This document shows, in pieces, positions 40,363-49,102 of a stretch of 64,000 nucleotides of DNA; positions within the stretch are counted from its first letter, which is position 1; each line of letters begins with the position of its first letter. A model generated the notes under the pieces. The model made no database searches, was not told where the DNA came from, and saw nothing but the letters and a program-made list of their open reading frames with translations. The stretch is from contig JAEWTL010000018.1 of NCBI GenBank assembly GCA_023459495.1, forward strand, positions 53,958 to 117,957, read 5' to 3'. This stretch comes from Bacillota bacterium (GTDB taxonomy: Bacteria; Bacillota; Clostridia; Christensenellales; SZUA-584). The translations under genes and the position numbers were made by a program.

Positions 40363-41706
40363 ATGCTGAAGAAGAATGACGATATTGAGATCACCATTGA
40401 CGACCTGATTGTAGAGGGAGCGGGCATCGGACGATATGAAGGCATGGCGGTGTTCGTGCCGCGCGCGCTGCCGGGGGAAACGGTGACGGCCCGTATCATT
40501 AAGGTAACCAAAAGCTACGCGGTGGGGCGGATGATGGCGCTGCACAAGGCTTCGCCCGAACGCGTTCAGCCCTTCTGCCCGGTATTCGAGCGGTGCGGCG
40601 GATGCACGCTGCAGCATATGTCCTATGCGGCACAGCTGGAATACAAACGTCGTTATGTACAGGCGTGCTTTAAGCGCATCGGCGGGCTGGACATCGATCT
40701 GCCCGAGATCGTTGCTTCGGATGATGAGCGGGCTTACCGCAATAAAGCCGCATTTCCCGTGGCAATGGCAGATGGCGAAATCAATGCAGGCTTCTTTGCG
40801 CCTCGCAGCCATCAGTTGGTCGTCGCAGATTGTGGCATACAGAGGGGTGCGCTCAACGCGGTCAAAAACGCGGTGGTGAATTGGGCAAGAGAAAATCATA
40901 TCTCCGCTTACGATGAGGAGCGCGGGACAGGTACGCTGCGGCATATCGTGGTGCGGCAGGTATCGGACGGCAGTCTTATGGCGGGCATCGTGGTGCGCGG
41001 CCGGGTGGACGAGGCTTCTCTGATTGTGGCGCTAAAGGGTATCCCCAAGCTGAAAAGCATCGTTCTTAATATCAACAAAGAGAAAGGCAATGCAATCCTC
41101 GGCACGGAAAGCCGTGTGATATGGGGCGACTCGTATATCACGGAACAGTATGAAGACCTGAGCTTTCACGCAGGGTTGACGAGCTTTCTGCAGGTGAACC
41201 ACGCTCAGTCTGTAAAGCTCTATGATGTCGCGCTGAACTATGCGGACATTTCTAAAAGGGACATTGTGTTTGACCTGTTCTGTGGCATTGGTACGATATC
41301 ACTGCTGGCCGCCAAACGCGCGAAAAAGGTGCTGGGCATTGAGTATGTGCCGGAAGCGGTGGAGAATGCACAGGATAACGCGAAACTGAACAATATTACC
41401 AACGCGCAGTTCCTAGCGGGTGATGCGGGGGAGATGATCAGTGAAGGCATCCGCTCTATGGGCAAGCCAGATATCGTACTGCTCGACCCGCCGCGCAAGG
41501 GCTGCGACAAGGCACTGATCGATTCCATAATAAAAGCCGCACCGAAGAAGGTCGTCTATGTTTCGTGTGATCCCGCTACGCTTGCGCGGGACGCGGCAAT
41601 CTTTGATGCAGGTGAGTACGAGGTGAAAGCGGTACAGGCGGTGGATATGTTTCCGCATACCACGCACGTGGAGTGCGTAATAGGAATGCAACGAAAAAGT
41701 ACCTAG
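40363..41706 (+). CDS. 23S rRNA (uracil-C5)-methyltransferase, RlmD/RlmCD type
   Basis: A 447-residue SAM-dependent methyltransferase. An N-terminal TRAM domain (IDDLIVEGAGIGRYEGMAVFVP) precedes the [4Fe-4S] cysteines C72, C78, C81 (CPVFERCGGC) and DCGI. The Rossmann domain contains DLFCGIGTISLLAA, DPPRKGCDKAL and the catalytic YVSCDPATLARD. The conserved end should read HVE-V followed by a short hydrophobic tail; here HVECV is followed by IGMQRKST. That altered tail and the ICE beginning immediately after suggest that the element has integrated at the 3' end and supplies the new stop, leaving the enzyme functional. Confidence 0.92.
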   Translation: MLKKNDDIEITIDDLIVEGAGIGRYEGMAVFVPRALPGETVTARIIKVTKSYAVGRMMALHKASPERVQPFCPVFERCGGCTLQHMSYAAQLEYKRRYVQACFKRIGGLDIDLPEIVASDDERAYRNKAAFPVAMADGEINAGFFAPRSHQLVVADCGIQRGALNAVKNAVVNWARENHISAYDEERGTGTLRHIVVRQVSDGSLMAGIVVRGRVDEASLIVALKGIPKLKSIVLNINKEKGNAILGTESRVIWGDSYITEQYEDLSFHAGLTSFLQVNHAQSVKLYDVALNYADISKRDIVFDLFCGIGTISLLAAKRAKKVLGIEYVPEAVENAQDNAKLNNITNAQFLAGDAGEMISEGIRSMGKPDIVLLDPPRKGCDKALIDSIIKAAPKKVVYVSCDPATLARDAAIFDAGEYEVKAVQAVDMFPHTTHVECVIGMQRKST

Positions 41707-41828
41707 AAATCCTTAGTTTCAGGCATTCCTCAAAATTTGCAACCTTCACGATGGACGGTCGAGATTACAGAAACAAGGAATTAAGGAATGAAGTAGATGT
41801 TTCAGTGGTTTTGGGCGTCGAGTGCGTA
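41667..41828. other. Putative attL region of the ICE
   Basis: CGTGGAGTGCGTA (41667-41679, the HVECV codons of the methyltransferase) is repeated with one mismatch as CGTCGAGTGCGTA at 41816-41828. An 8-bp inverted repeat AGGAATGC / GCATTCCT (41682-41689, 41723-41730) lies between. The 3' end of this rRNA methyltransferase gene (rum) is a known ICE insertion site in streptococci. The right attachment site is outside the window. Confidence 0.5.
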
Positions 41829-41934
41829 GACATGTGATATGACCCCTCGCGCTATTAAAATTTGTAGACTTGCAAAGCGCATTTTTCCGTTACACAATGA
41901 AACCAAAGATATGCTTTGACAGGAGGGATACGCT

Positions 41935-42111
41935 ATGAAGAATAAAAAAACAAGAATCTATCTGAGCGAAGTTGAATGGCAGATCGTTTTACATAGCCTG
42001 AATGACTATCGCAATAAGCTGATTCGGGAAAAAGGCTATTGCCCGGATGCGGTGAACGAGGTTCTGGCTAAGGTAATGAACGCCCGGACGAAAAGAATTA
42101 AAGTCGCATAA
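41935..42111 (+). CDS. Small ICE-associated protein (58 aa)
   Basis: A 58-residue basic protein behind an excellent AGGAGGG ribosome binding site 6-7 bp from the ATG. It has one predicted helical region (IYLSEVEWQIVLHSLNDYRNKLIR) and a basic tail (TKRIKV). Small proteins of this look commonly precede parA in Tn1549-like elements; the function is unknown. Codon use and ribosome binding site make it real despite its size. Confidence 0.7.
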   Translation: MKNKKTRIYLSEVEWQIVLHSLNDYRNKLIREKGYCPDAVNEVLAKVMNARTKRIKVA

Positions 42112-42233
42112 GCCCCTTCGCACATAGGCCGTCTGTTCTCTTTTGAGGATAGGCGGCTTTTATATATTCCTCCGTTACATAGCCGTCCGCTTCATCGTGG
42201 GTGGCTAAATCTATGAAAAGGAGGAAACCCTCA

Positions 42234-43055
42234 ATGTCGGAAACCAAGGTGATCGCCATTGCCAACCAAAAGGGCGGTGTTGGAAAAACCACCACAGCGG
42301 CGAATCTCGGCATCGGCCTTGCCATGCTGGGGAAAAAGGTGCTGCTGGTGGACGCGGACCCCCAGGCAGATCTGACCACCTCTCTCGGCTGGCCGGATCA
42401 GGACAATCTACCCGTCACGCTTGCGGACCTTATGGAAAAGGTCATGAACGACGAACCCATCGCCCTAAAGGAAGGTGTACTGCACCACGACGAAGGCATA
42501 GACCTCATCCCGTCGGGCATCGAGCTTTCGGCCATGGAAATGACGCTGGTCAACGCCATGAGCCGGGAATTTACGCTGCGCACCTACCTTGAGGACATCA
42601 AGCGCGATTACGATTATGTCCTCATCGACTGTATGCCGTCGCTTGGGATGATAACCATCAACGCACTGGCGGCGGCGGACAGCGTTATCATTCCCGTTCA
42701 AGCCCACTACCTTCCAGCCAAGGGCATGACGCAGCTCATGCGCACCATCGGCAAGGTGCGAAAGCAAATCAATCCTCATCTGAAGGTGGAGGGTATTTTG
42801 ATCACGCTGGCGGACATGCGCACCAACCTTGCCCGTACCACGGCGGACACGCTCAGGCAGGGCTACGGAAGTGTACTGAGGATTTTCAAAACGGAAATCC
42901 CCATCGGCGTCAAGGCCGCTGAAACCACCGCCGCAGGCAAGAGCATCTTTGCCTACGACAAAAACGGCAAGGTAGCCCAGGCGTATGCCGCGTTTGCAAA
43001 GGAGGTGGATTCAGGTGGCGAAAGAAATAAAGCTAAACCTGCCCTCAGTAGATGA
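42234..43055 (+). CDS. parA: ParA/Soj-family partition ATPase
   Basis: A 273-residue deviant-Walker ATPase. ANQKGGVGKTTTAANLG carries the two Lys residues typical of ParA, followed by LLVDADPQADLTTSLG and LIDCMPSLGMITINAL. No N-terminal helix-turn-helix, so it is of the small Soj type. It works with ParB to stabilise the excised circular element or to position transfer functions. I start it at ATG 42234, with AGGAGG about 10 bp upstream. Its 3' end overlaps parB by 41 bp. Confidence 0.93.
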   Translation: MSETKVIAIANQKGGVGKTTTAANLGIGLAMLGKKVLLVDADPQADLTTSLGWPDQDNLPVTLADLMEKVMNDEPIALKEGVLHHDEGIDLIPSGIELSAMEMTLVNAMSREFTLRTYLEDIKRDYDYVLIDCMPSLGMITINALAAADSVIIPVQAHYLPAKGMTQLMRTIGKVRKQINPHLKVEGILITLADMRTNLARTTADTLRQGYGSVLRIFKTEIPIGVKAAETTAAGKSIFAYDKNGKVAQAYAAFAKEVDSGGERNKAKPALSR

Positions 43056-43944
43056 CCTGTTTTCCACGCAGGAGGAACGCGACGACGCGCAGCGCGAGAA
43101 GGTCATGCAGATACCGCTTGCCGAAATAAGCGGCTTTCCCAACCATCCCTTTAAGGTACGGATGGATGAGGCCATGCAGGAAATGGCACAGAGCGTCAAG
43201 GAATACGGCGTGCTGGTTCCCGCCTTGGTGCGCCCCAGAGAGGGCGGCGGGTATGAAATGGTGGCCGGACACCGGCGCAAGGCGGCAAGCGAGCTTGCGG
43301 GTGTTGAAGCCATTCCCTGTATCGTTCGCAGTCTAACCGACGATGAAGCCACAATCATCATGGTGGATAGCAACTTGCAGCGCGAACGCATCCTGCCTTC
43401 TGAAAAGGCGTTCGCGTATAAGATGAAGCTGGAAGCCATGAAACGGCAGGGGCAAAGGACGGACTTAACTTCTGTGCCAGTGGCACAGAAGTCCGAAAGA
43501 AAAACATCGCGCGAACTTGTCGGCGCGGTTGTCGGCGAAAGCCAAGACCAAGTTCGCCGATATATCCGCTTAACCGAGCTTGAGTCGCCTATACTCGACA
43601 TGATTGACGAGGGGAAAATCGCGTTCCGGCCCGCCGTGGAAATCTCCTACCTGCCGAAAGAGCAGCAGAAAGCCCTGTTTGACACCATGGAGGGCGAGGA
43701 CTGCACCCCGTCGTTGGCCCAGGCCATTAAGATGAAGCAGTTTTCGCAGGAGGGTCGGCTCAATGAGGACGTGATACTTTCCATCCTATCCGAGGAAAAG
43801 CCCAACCAGAAGGAACAATTTAAAATGCCCAGAGAGCGTATCAGCAAATATTTCCCACCGGGGACGCCCGCTCAGAAGATTGAGGATACCATTATCAAGG
43901 CATTGGAGCTGTACCGCAAGCGGCAGCGGGATATGGAACGCTGA
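43015..43944 (+). CDS. parB: ParB/Spo0J-family partition protein
   Basis: A 309-residue ParB. The N-terminal CTPase/ParB domain shows IPLAEISGFPNHPFKV, VRPREGGGYEMVAGHRRKAASELAG and MVDSNLQRERILPSEKAFAYKMKLEA; a helix-turn-helix follows (SRELVGAVVGESQDQVRRYIRLTEL). It starts at GTG 43015, with GGAGG 8 bp upstream, inside the end of parA. A perfect 25-bp palindrome lies within its reading frame at 43468-43492. Confidence 0.92.
   Translation: MAKEIKLNLPSVDDLFSTQEERDDAQREKVMQIPLAEISGFPNHPFKVRMDEAMQEMAQSVKEYGVLVPALVRPREGGGYEMVAGHRRKAASELAGVEAIPCIVRSLTDDEATIIMVDSNLQRERILPSEKAFAYKMKLEAMKRQGQRTDLTSVPVAQKSERKTSRELVGAVVGESQDQVRRYIRLTELESPILDMIDEGKIAFRPAVEISYLPKEQQKALFDTMEGEDCTPSLAQAIKMKQFSQEGRLNEDVILSILSEEKPNQKEQFKMPRERISKYFPPGTPAQKIEDTIIKALELYRKRQRDMER
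43468..43492. repeat. Perfect 25-bp palindrome inside parB
   Basis: ACTTCTGTGCCA, one central G, and the exact reverse complement. It encodes TSVPVAQKS just before the helix-turn-helix. Too perfect to be an accident of coding; a candidate cis-acting site such as parS or a hairpin in the mRNA. Confidence 0.6.
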
Positions 43945-44089
43945 TCTTTCCGACAAGGGAGAAGTCTGCCAATTTTTTAGACCGGTGTATTGGTTCAGCG
44001 TTCCCCTCCCCACACCCCACCCCTGGAAAACCTGCCGTACCAGCCGAAAAAGGAAATATAGGCAGTAGAACTTAGGAGGTAATCAGAAC

Positions 44090-44860
44090 ATGAAGCTATT
44101 AAGAAACAAATTTGTCATCGGAACCTTGTGCATTGTGCTGGCGCTGGTGTTCGCTTTTGTTGCGTTGCCCGCGCTGACCGGAAGTGGAGAAAGTAAGACA
44201 GTGAGTGTCCTGCGCATGACACAGACTGTGAGTGAAGGGACACAGATCACCGCCGACATGCTGGAAATCGTCAGTGTACCAAAAAGTCTTGGGCAGAACG
44301 GCATCAGCGAACAATCGGAAGCTATTGGCCAGTATGCTGCTGCCAAGTTGTACGCCGGGGATTATCTTATGACCGAAAAGCTGACCGCCACGCTTGCGGA
44401 ACACAATCTTTTTTCGGCAGGTACTGATAAAGACAAAATGGTGGTCTCCGTCACCCTGCCGTCGCTGGCCTCCGGTGTGTCCGGACGGCTGCTGCCCGGA
44501 GATATTGTGAGCGTCATCGCTATTCCGCAGGGCACCGTTAATCAAACGCTGGGCGTGGAACCGGGTGAAGCGCCGGAAACAGCGGTATCCGGCGCATATA
44601 TCGATCCGGCGCTTGCACGTATTGAGGTGTGCATGGTCACGACGAGTACCGGTTCGGAAGCCAGCGTGGAAGCGCAGCCGGATGAGGATACAAAGAATAC
44701 GTTGCCCGTTACCGTCTCCTTCTTCGTCACCGAGGAACAGGCGCTGAAGCTGGCCGAGCTGGAGCAGGCGGGCGCTATTCATCTTGCGTTCGTCGCCCGT
44801 GGAAACGCGGTTTCGGATTATGTGCCCGATAGCGTGCTGGTGGGAACGGAGGTGGACTGA
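44090..44860 (+). CDS. CpaB/RcpC-type Tad pilus assembly protein (SAF domain)
   Basis: A 256-residue protein with an N-terminal membrane anchor or signal (residues 7-30) and an SAF domain (VSVLRMTQTVSEGTQITADMLEIV, AAKLYAGDYLMTEKL), followed by a beta-rich domain (VSVTLPSLASGVSGRLLPGDIVSVI) as in CpaB/RcpC. These proteins sit at the cell envelope and help Flp/Tad pilus assembly. TAGGAGG ribosome binding site. First gene of the pilus operon; the 145 bp before it hold no other gene. Confidence 0.8.
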   Translation: MKLLRNKFVIGTLCIVLALVFAFVALPALTGSGESKTVSVLRMTQTVSEGTQITADMLEIVSVPKSLGQNGISEQSEAIGQYAAAKLYAGDYLMTEKLTATLAEHNLFSAGTDKDKMVVSVTLPSLASGVSGRLLPGDIVSVIAIPQGTVNQTLGVEPGEAPETAVSGAYIDPALARIEVCMVTTSTGSEASVEAQPDEDTKNTLPVTVSFFVTEEQALKLAELEQAGAIHLAFVARGNAVSDYVPDSVLVGTEVD

Positions 44861-44861
44861 C

Positions 44862-45581
44862 ATGGTTTTCGCCATATGGGGACGGGACGGCACAGGTAAA
44901 AGCGCGCTGGCCGACGCGTTGGGACGGTTTTTTTGCAAGCAAGGCATTACAGCCATCATCGACACCGATCTGACACAGCCGACACTTCCCGCACGGATAA
45001 ACGGGAAGAAGCCCAGCGCTGAAACATCGCTCGGCAAAGCCATATCGGGCATGGGCGTGGATGACGCCGCCAGGTATTTGCACCAGCATCCCAAACTGAA
45101 ACGACTTTTCTACGCAGGGCTGACTTCTCAGGACGAATACCTGTCCTACGAGCTGGGACTGGATGCGATCGACGCGGCATTGGACTTTAGGGAACGCTGC
45201 GCGGCGCTGGCGGATACGGTCATCCTTGATCTGTCGGGACAGCGCACAGACCCCTTCGTACCCGTCGCGCTGTCCGGTGCGGACAAGATCATTATCCCCA
45301 TCACGCCGAACGTTCAGGGCGTGTGCTGGTTTAATGCCGTCAAGCCCTTCCTTGAAGCCATGAATGCAGCAGGCCGTGTGCTGCCCGTTGCGGCAATGGC
45401 GGACAGACAGCATGATCTGTCCGTCGTGGAGAAAGCGGCGGATATGCGGTTCATCGCGGCGCTGCCGTATGTAAGGGAACTCCGGCAAGACGGTGCGGAT
45501 GCCGGCACGACGCCGGCCGCAACACGATACGCCAAACAGGTACAGAAAATATTCGTGATGCTACGGGAGGTGAAAGAATGA
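44862..45581 (+). CDS. TadZ/CpaE-like P-loop ATPase
   Basis: A 239-residue MinD/ParA-like ATPase with an atypical Walker A GRDGTGKSALADAL and ILDLSGQRTDPFVPVAL in the Walker B region. Position between CpaB and CpaF makes it the TadZ equivalent, which localises Tad pilus machines at the pole or membrane. It lacks the receiver domain of classical CpaE. It begins one base after the CpaB stop codon and overlaps the CpaF gene by 4 bp. Confidence 0.75.
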   Translation: MVFAIWGRDGTGKSALADALGRFFCKQGITAIIDTDLTQPTLPARINGKKPSAETSLGKAISGMGVDDAARYLHQHPKLKRLFYAGLTSQDEYLSYELGLDAIDAALDFRERCAALADTVILDLSGQRTDPFVPVALSGADKIIIPITPNVQGVCWFNAVKPFLEAMNAAGRVLPVAAMADRQHDLSVVEKAADMRFIAALPYVRELRQDGADAGTTPAATRYAKQVQKIFVMLREVKE

Positions 45582-46909
45582 GTCGGACACTTCGGGAGCT
45601 GGCCTATGAAAAACAGAAAACCGTTACTCAGGAAAAGGACGCATACGAAGCCGTACTGGAGCAGGTGCGCACTGATATTTCAAAGGATCACGCGGAAACG
45701 CTTGCCAAGAGCGTCACTGAAAAATCCGCGTCGGAGGCCGTCAAGCGGCAAATTGGCGAGTATGTGACCACTCATCAGCTCCGCGTGGGCGGGATGTCCG
45801 CGCAGGCTCTGGCCGAAAGGCTGTATGGCGATATGGCGGGCTTCGGCTTTTTGGATAAATACATCGGTGATCCCAACGTCGAGGAAATCAACGGCAACTC
45901 ATGGCGGGACATTGAGATCGTCACGCGCTCCGGCTGGCATAAAGCCCCGGAGCATTTTCTTTCCCCCCAGCATGCCGAGGACACCCTGCGCAAAATGGTG
46001 CGCCTGGGCGGTCTGGTGCTGGATGGTACGAACCCCATTGTGGATAGCTATATTACACAGGGCATCCGCATATCGGCCATGATCCCGCCTATCACCGACC
46101 GGCGTAGCGGTGCAGTATTCAGTATTCGCCGCCAGCGCATGGCAAAGATCACAAAACAGCAACTTGTGGAATGGCAGACGGCGACGACGGAAATGCTGGA
46201 CTTTTTGGTTCTGTGCATAAACCACGGCGTCTCCGTGGGATTCGCCGGCAAAACCGGCTCAGGAAAGACAACGGATATTGCCTTTCTGCTGAATGCGGTG
46301 AACCAGAACAGCCGTATCTACACAATTGAGGAAACGCGCGAGCTGGACTTGTTCAGTGTGGACGATCAAGGCAACGCGCAGAACCGCGTCATCTACACCT
46401 GTATCCGTCCGTCAGATCTGCCGAACGCCGATGTGGACATGAACGACCTTTTAAGAAAAGCAATGCGGTTTAGCCCGGACATCATCGCGGTGGCCGAAAT
46501 GCGCGGCGCGGAGGCTATGACTGCACAGGAGGCGGCCCGCACCGGACATGTCGTCGTGACCAGCCTGCACGCCAATTCCGCAAGAAAAGCGTATGGACGA
46601 ATCTTCTCCATGTGCCAGATGTCGGGCACCAATATCTCCACGAATATCCTTATGGGCTTCGTAGCCGAGGCGTTTCCCGTCATGGTGTTCAAGCGCCAGT
46701 TCCCGGACGGTACACGCCGCATCATGGAGATCGTGGAAGCGACAGGCATTCGGGACGGCGCTGTGCAGGCCCATACGATTTATCGGTTTGAGGCCGAAAC
46801 GGGCAAGTTTATGCAGGTGGGTGGCATCTCCGGTAGCCTTGCCGATACACTACTGGAAAACGGCGCGAGCGCGTCGGTCGTTGCCAAGCTTCAGGAGGTG
46901 CGGAAATGA
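45578..46909 (+). CDS. CpaF/TadA-family pilus assembly ATPase
   Basis: A 443-residue secretion ATPase. The N-terminal domain (FLDKYIGDPNVEEINGN) is that of CpaF; the motor has Walker A AGKTGSGKTTD (about residues 221-231), Asp box, Walker B DIIAVAEMRGAEA and His box VTSLHANSARKAYGR. It powers pilin extension and probably retraction in Tad systems. It could also be classed with VirB11-like conjugation ATPases, but its TadB/TadC partners follow directly. Confidence 0.92.
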   Translation: MSRTLRELAYEKQKTVTQEKDAYEAVLEQVRTDISKDHAETLAKSVTEKSASEAVKRQIGEYVTTHQLRVGGMSAQALAERLYGDMAGFGFLDKYIGDPNVEEINGNSWRDIEIVTRSGWHKAPEHFLSPQHAEDTLRKMVRLGGLVLDGTNPIVDSYITQGIRISAMIPPITDRRSGAVFSIRRQRMAKITKQQLVEWQTATTEMLDFLVLCINHGVSVGFAGKTGSGKTTDIAFLLNAVNQNSRIYTIEETRELDLFSVDDQGNAQNRVIYTCIRPSDLPNADVDMNDLLRKAMRFSPDIIAVAEMRGAEAMTAQEAARTGHVVVTSLHANSARKAYGRIFSMCQMSGTNISTNILMGFVAEAFPVMVFKRQFPDGTRRIMEIVEATGIRDGAVQAHTIYRFEAETGKFMQVGGISGSLADTLLENGASASVVAKLQEVRK

Positions 46910-47835
46910 CCATCGTTCAAATACTCTGCGCCCTGCTGGCTATTGCGGGGCTTTTTTTGTTGCTGGGCGTCCGGGCTTCGGATATGGCGCGCCCGTTCGC
47001 AAAACCGTTCCAACGCCAGCGGGAACGAGCAAACCGAATACGGCGCATCACCGGCAAACCGAAGGGAAAACTGGCCGCGACAGTGGATGCCGCCAAGGCC
47101 ATGCTTGCAGCGGCGGGCATGAACGAGCATATTGACGCTTACAAATGTGTGGCTGTCATACTGGCAATCGTGGGACTATTGATCGGCTTCGCGCTGGATA
47201 ACGTTCTCGCCGGGTTGGTGCTGGCGGCTGGTCTGGGTTTCTCACCGCTGATCGTCATCCGTATCCGCACCGGAGACTATATCCGAAGTCTGAACGAGAA
47301 GCTGGAGAGCGCGATGGGAACCGTCACCAACGCCTATGTGGCGGGCGGTGATCTGATTGGTGCGGTGGAAAATAACCTGCACCTGCTTCCCGCTCCGCTT
47401 GACGGTGTGTTCCGGCAGTTTTATACCGAAACGCAGCTTATTGACTCGGACATCGTAAAAGCCCTGCGCCAGATGCGGGAGCGCATAGACAACCGCTATT
47501 GGCGGGATTGGTGCGACGTGCTGACCCAGTGCCAGCGCGACAGGCAGCTTCGGTTCGCCCTTCCCGGTATTGTTAGCCGCCTTGGTGAAATGCGCAGGGC
47601 GCAGATGGAAGCGGATACGGCGATACAAAAACAGCTTGGCGATTATATTATCACGGTCATGCTGGTGCTGGGCGCGCTCCCCCTGATGGGAGCCATGATG
47701 CCCGATTGGTATACCATGCTCACAGCAACGCCCGTAGGCAAGATCACCTTGGCTGTGGTGCTGGTCGCTGTACTGGCGACGGCCATATGGGTGGCGCGGT
47801 TGTACCGACCAATGGAAGGCGGTGAATCAAAATGA
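46906..47835 (+). CDS. TadB-like inner-membrane platform protein (T2SS-F fold)
   Basis: A 309-residue membrane protein with hydrophobic segments at the N-terminus (about 3-20), near residues 83-125 and at the C-terminus (about 240-300), and a cytoplasmic helical T2SS-F domain between (SLNEKLESAMGTVTNAYVAGGDL, LRFALPGIVSRLGEMRRAQ). It overlaps its neighbours by 4 bp on each side. Forms the platform of the Tad machine with TadC. Confidence 0.82.
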   Translation: MTIVQILCALLAIAGLFLLLGVRASDMARPFAKPFQRQRERANRIRRITGKPKGKLAATVDAAKAMLAAAGMNEHIDAYKCVAVILAIVGLLIGFALDNVLAGLVLAAGLGFSPLIVIRIRTGDYIRSLNEKLESAMGTVTNAYVAGGDLIGAVENNLHLLPAPLDGVFRQFYTETQLIDSDIVKALRQMRERIDNRYWRDWCDVLTQCQRDRQLRFALPGIVSRLGEMRRAQMEADTAIQKQLGDYIITVMLVLGALPLMGAMMPDWYTMLTATPVGKITLAVVLVAVLATAIWVARLYRPMEGGESK

Positions 47836-48707
47836 CGCTGCTTTATCTCATTCCCGGCCTGTTGCTGGCCTTCGGATTATACCGCATGGCGCAGGCGGCG
47901 CTTTGCTTTCCTTCGGGAAAAAGCGCGGAAGCGGTGCGCAGCATCCCCGGCAAACGGGACATGTCCGAACGCTTGCAGGCCGCGCTGATGCCGCTGGCCC
48001 GGCTGATTGCCAAGCTCTTTCCCATGAGCGAATACCGGCAAAAACGGTTGGCAGCGGACTTTGCGCGGCTCCACATGAGCGAGACGCCGCAAGAATATGT
48101 GGGAGTGGCCATGACCAAATCCCTGATGATGGCCCTGATCGGCCTATTGTTTGTTCCCCTTGGCGTTCCCTGGCTGGCCCTGCTGACCGCCGTCGCTGCC
48201 GTTCTTGCCTACTTCCAACGGATGCAAACCGTCCGTAAACGTGTGGAAGCGCAAAATCGGGAGATTGAAGCGGAGCTGCCGCGCCTCGTCGAAACCATGA
48301 ACTACACCTTGCAGGATAATCGCGACATGCTGACTTTTTTTGAAAAGTACCGCCGCGTGTCAGGTAAGGTGCTGGGCGTGGAGCTTGACCGGCTCATCAC
48401 CGACATGCAGATCGGCAACCACGAAGCGGCGCTGCGTAATATGGACGCGCGGCTGGGCCTGCCATCCTTTTCCGCGCTGTGCGCGGTGCTGTGCGGCGTG
48501 TATCAGGGCGTCGATCAGCATATCAGCCTACTCGTTTTAGAACAGGACATGCGTACAAAGGAGCGCGAAACGCTGCGCCGGTTGATGGAAAAGCGCCCCG
48601 GACGCATCAAGATCGCCTCGTTCATTCTGACGGTGCTTATGATCCTCATGTTCATGGTGCCGCTCATTCTGCTTATCATTAACAATCTGCAAGCCGTAGG
48701 CTTTTAG
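47832..48707 (+). CDS. TadC-like inner-membrane platform protein
   Basis: A 291-residue membrane protein with N-terminal, central and C-terminal transmembrane segments and a T2SS-F domain (AELPRLVETMNYTLQDNRDM, EQDMRTKERETLRRLMEKRPG). Together with the TadB-like protein it completes the platform. A terminator follows, separating the machine genes from the pilin gene. Confidence 0.8.
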   Translation: MTLLYLIPGLLLAFGLYRMAQAALCFPSGKSAEAVRSIPGKRDMSERLQAALMPLARLIAKLFPMSEYRQKRLAADFARLHMSETPQEYVGVAMTKSLMMALIGLLFVPLGVPWLALLTAVAAVLAYFQRMQTVRKRVEAQNREIEAELPRLVETMNYTLQDNRDMLTFFEKYRRVSGKVLGVELDRLITDMQIGNHEAALRNMDARLGLPSFSALCAVLCGVYQGVDQHISLLVLEQDMRTKERETLRRLMEKRPGRIKIASFILTVLMILMFMVPLILLIINNLQAVGF

Positions 48708-48728
48708 CCCATCCGTCCGTTTGTTCCG

Positions 48729-48754
48729 GCAGCCGAAGGGAGGGCTGCTTTTTT
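48729..48754 (+). terminator. Terminator between tadC and the pilin gene
   Basis: GCAGCC pairs with GGCTGC around a GAAGGGAG loop, followed by six T residues (48749-48754). Confidence 0.65.
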
Positions 48755-48832
48755 ATTGCCGCCGAACACAGACGGATTTTATATACACCCATACCCATCA
48801 CCTCAAATTAATTATGAAAAGGAGAAATCATC

Positions 48833-49036
48833 ATGCTGAAAGTCAAAAACACTATCCGTCGCTTTGTTTCCGAGAAGAAGGCCGAGGGTTTTCTTGATGT
48901 GGCTATGAAAATTTTGATTGTCGTTGTCATCGGCGCGGCGGTCCTTATCATCCTCAACGCCGCAGTGCCGAACCTGTTCTCCGGGCTGATCGAAAAGATC
49001 AGCGGCGAGCTGACCGGCATCAACGTACTGCCGTAA
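48833..49036 (+). CDS. Flp-type pilin (67 aa)
   Basis: A 67-residue prepilin: a basic leader (MLKVKNTIRRFVSEKKAEG), predicted cleavage after Gly19 and a hydrophobic alpha helix (FLDVAMKILIVVVIGAAVLI) with a short C-terminal tail. Size and plan are those of Flp pilins, though Asp at +3 takes the place of the usual Glu at +5. AAGGAG ribosome binding site 9 bp upstream of the ATG. Terminators on both sides indicate a separately regulated, abundant transcript, as expected for the main pilin. Confidence 0.78.
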   Translation: MLKVKNTIRRFVSEKKAEGFLDVAMKILIVVVIGAAVLIILNAAVPNLFSGLIEKISGELTGINVLP

Positions 49037-49057
49037 GCGCAAATCACAGATGGCGGA

Positions 49058-49083
49058 GGGGCTGCCGCACGGCGGCCCCTTTT
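49058..49083 (+). terminator. Terminator after the pilin gene
   Basis: GGGGC-T-GCC and GGC-G-GCCCC form a near-perfect hairpin around a GCAC loop, followed by TTTT. Confidence 0.65.
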
Positions 49084-49102
49084 CCATCAGAAAGGAACCG
49101 GT

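Noticed and set aside
42132..42165. Terminator between the small ICE protein and parA
   Set aside because: The GCCGTC/GGCGGC stem has only six pairs with a G-U and a loop of about 17 bases; too weak to report as a feature.
45578..46909. CpaF-like ATPase as a conjugation VirB11 protein
   Set aside because: TadB- and TadC-like platform proteins, a pilin and a prepilin peptidase in the same block make a Tad system the better reading; no VirB4 or relaxase gene is close.
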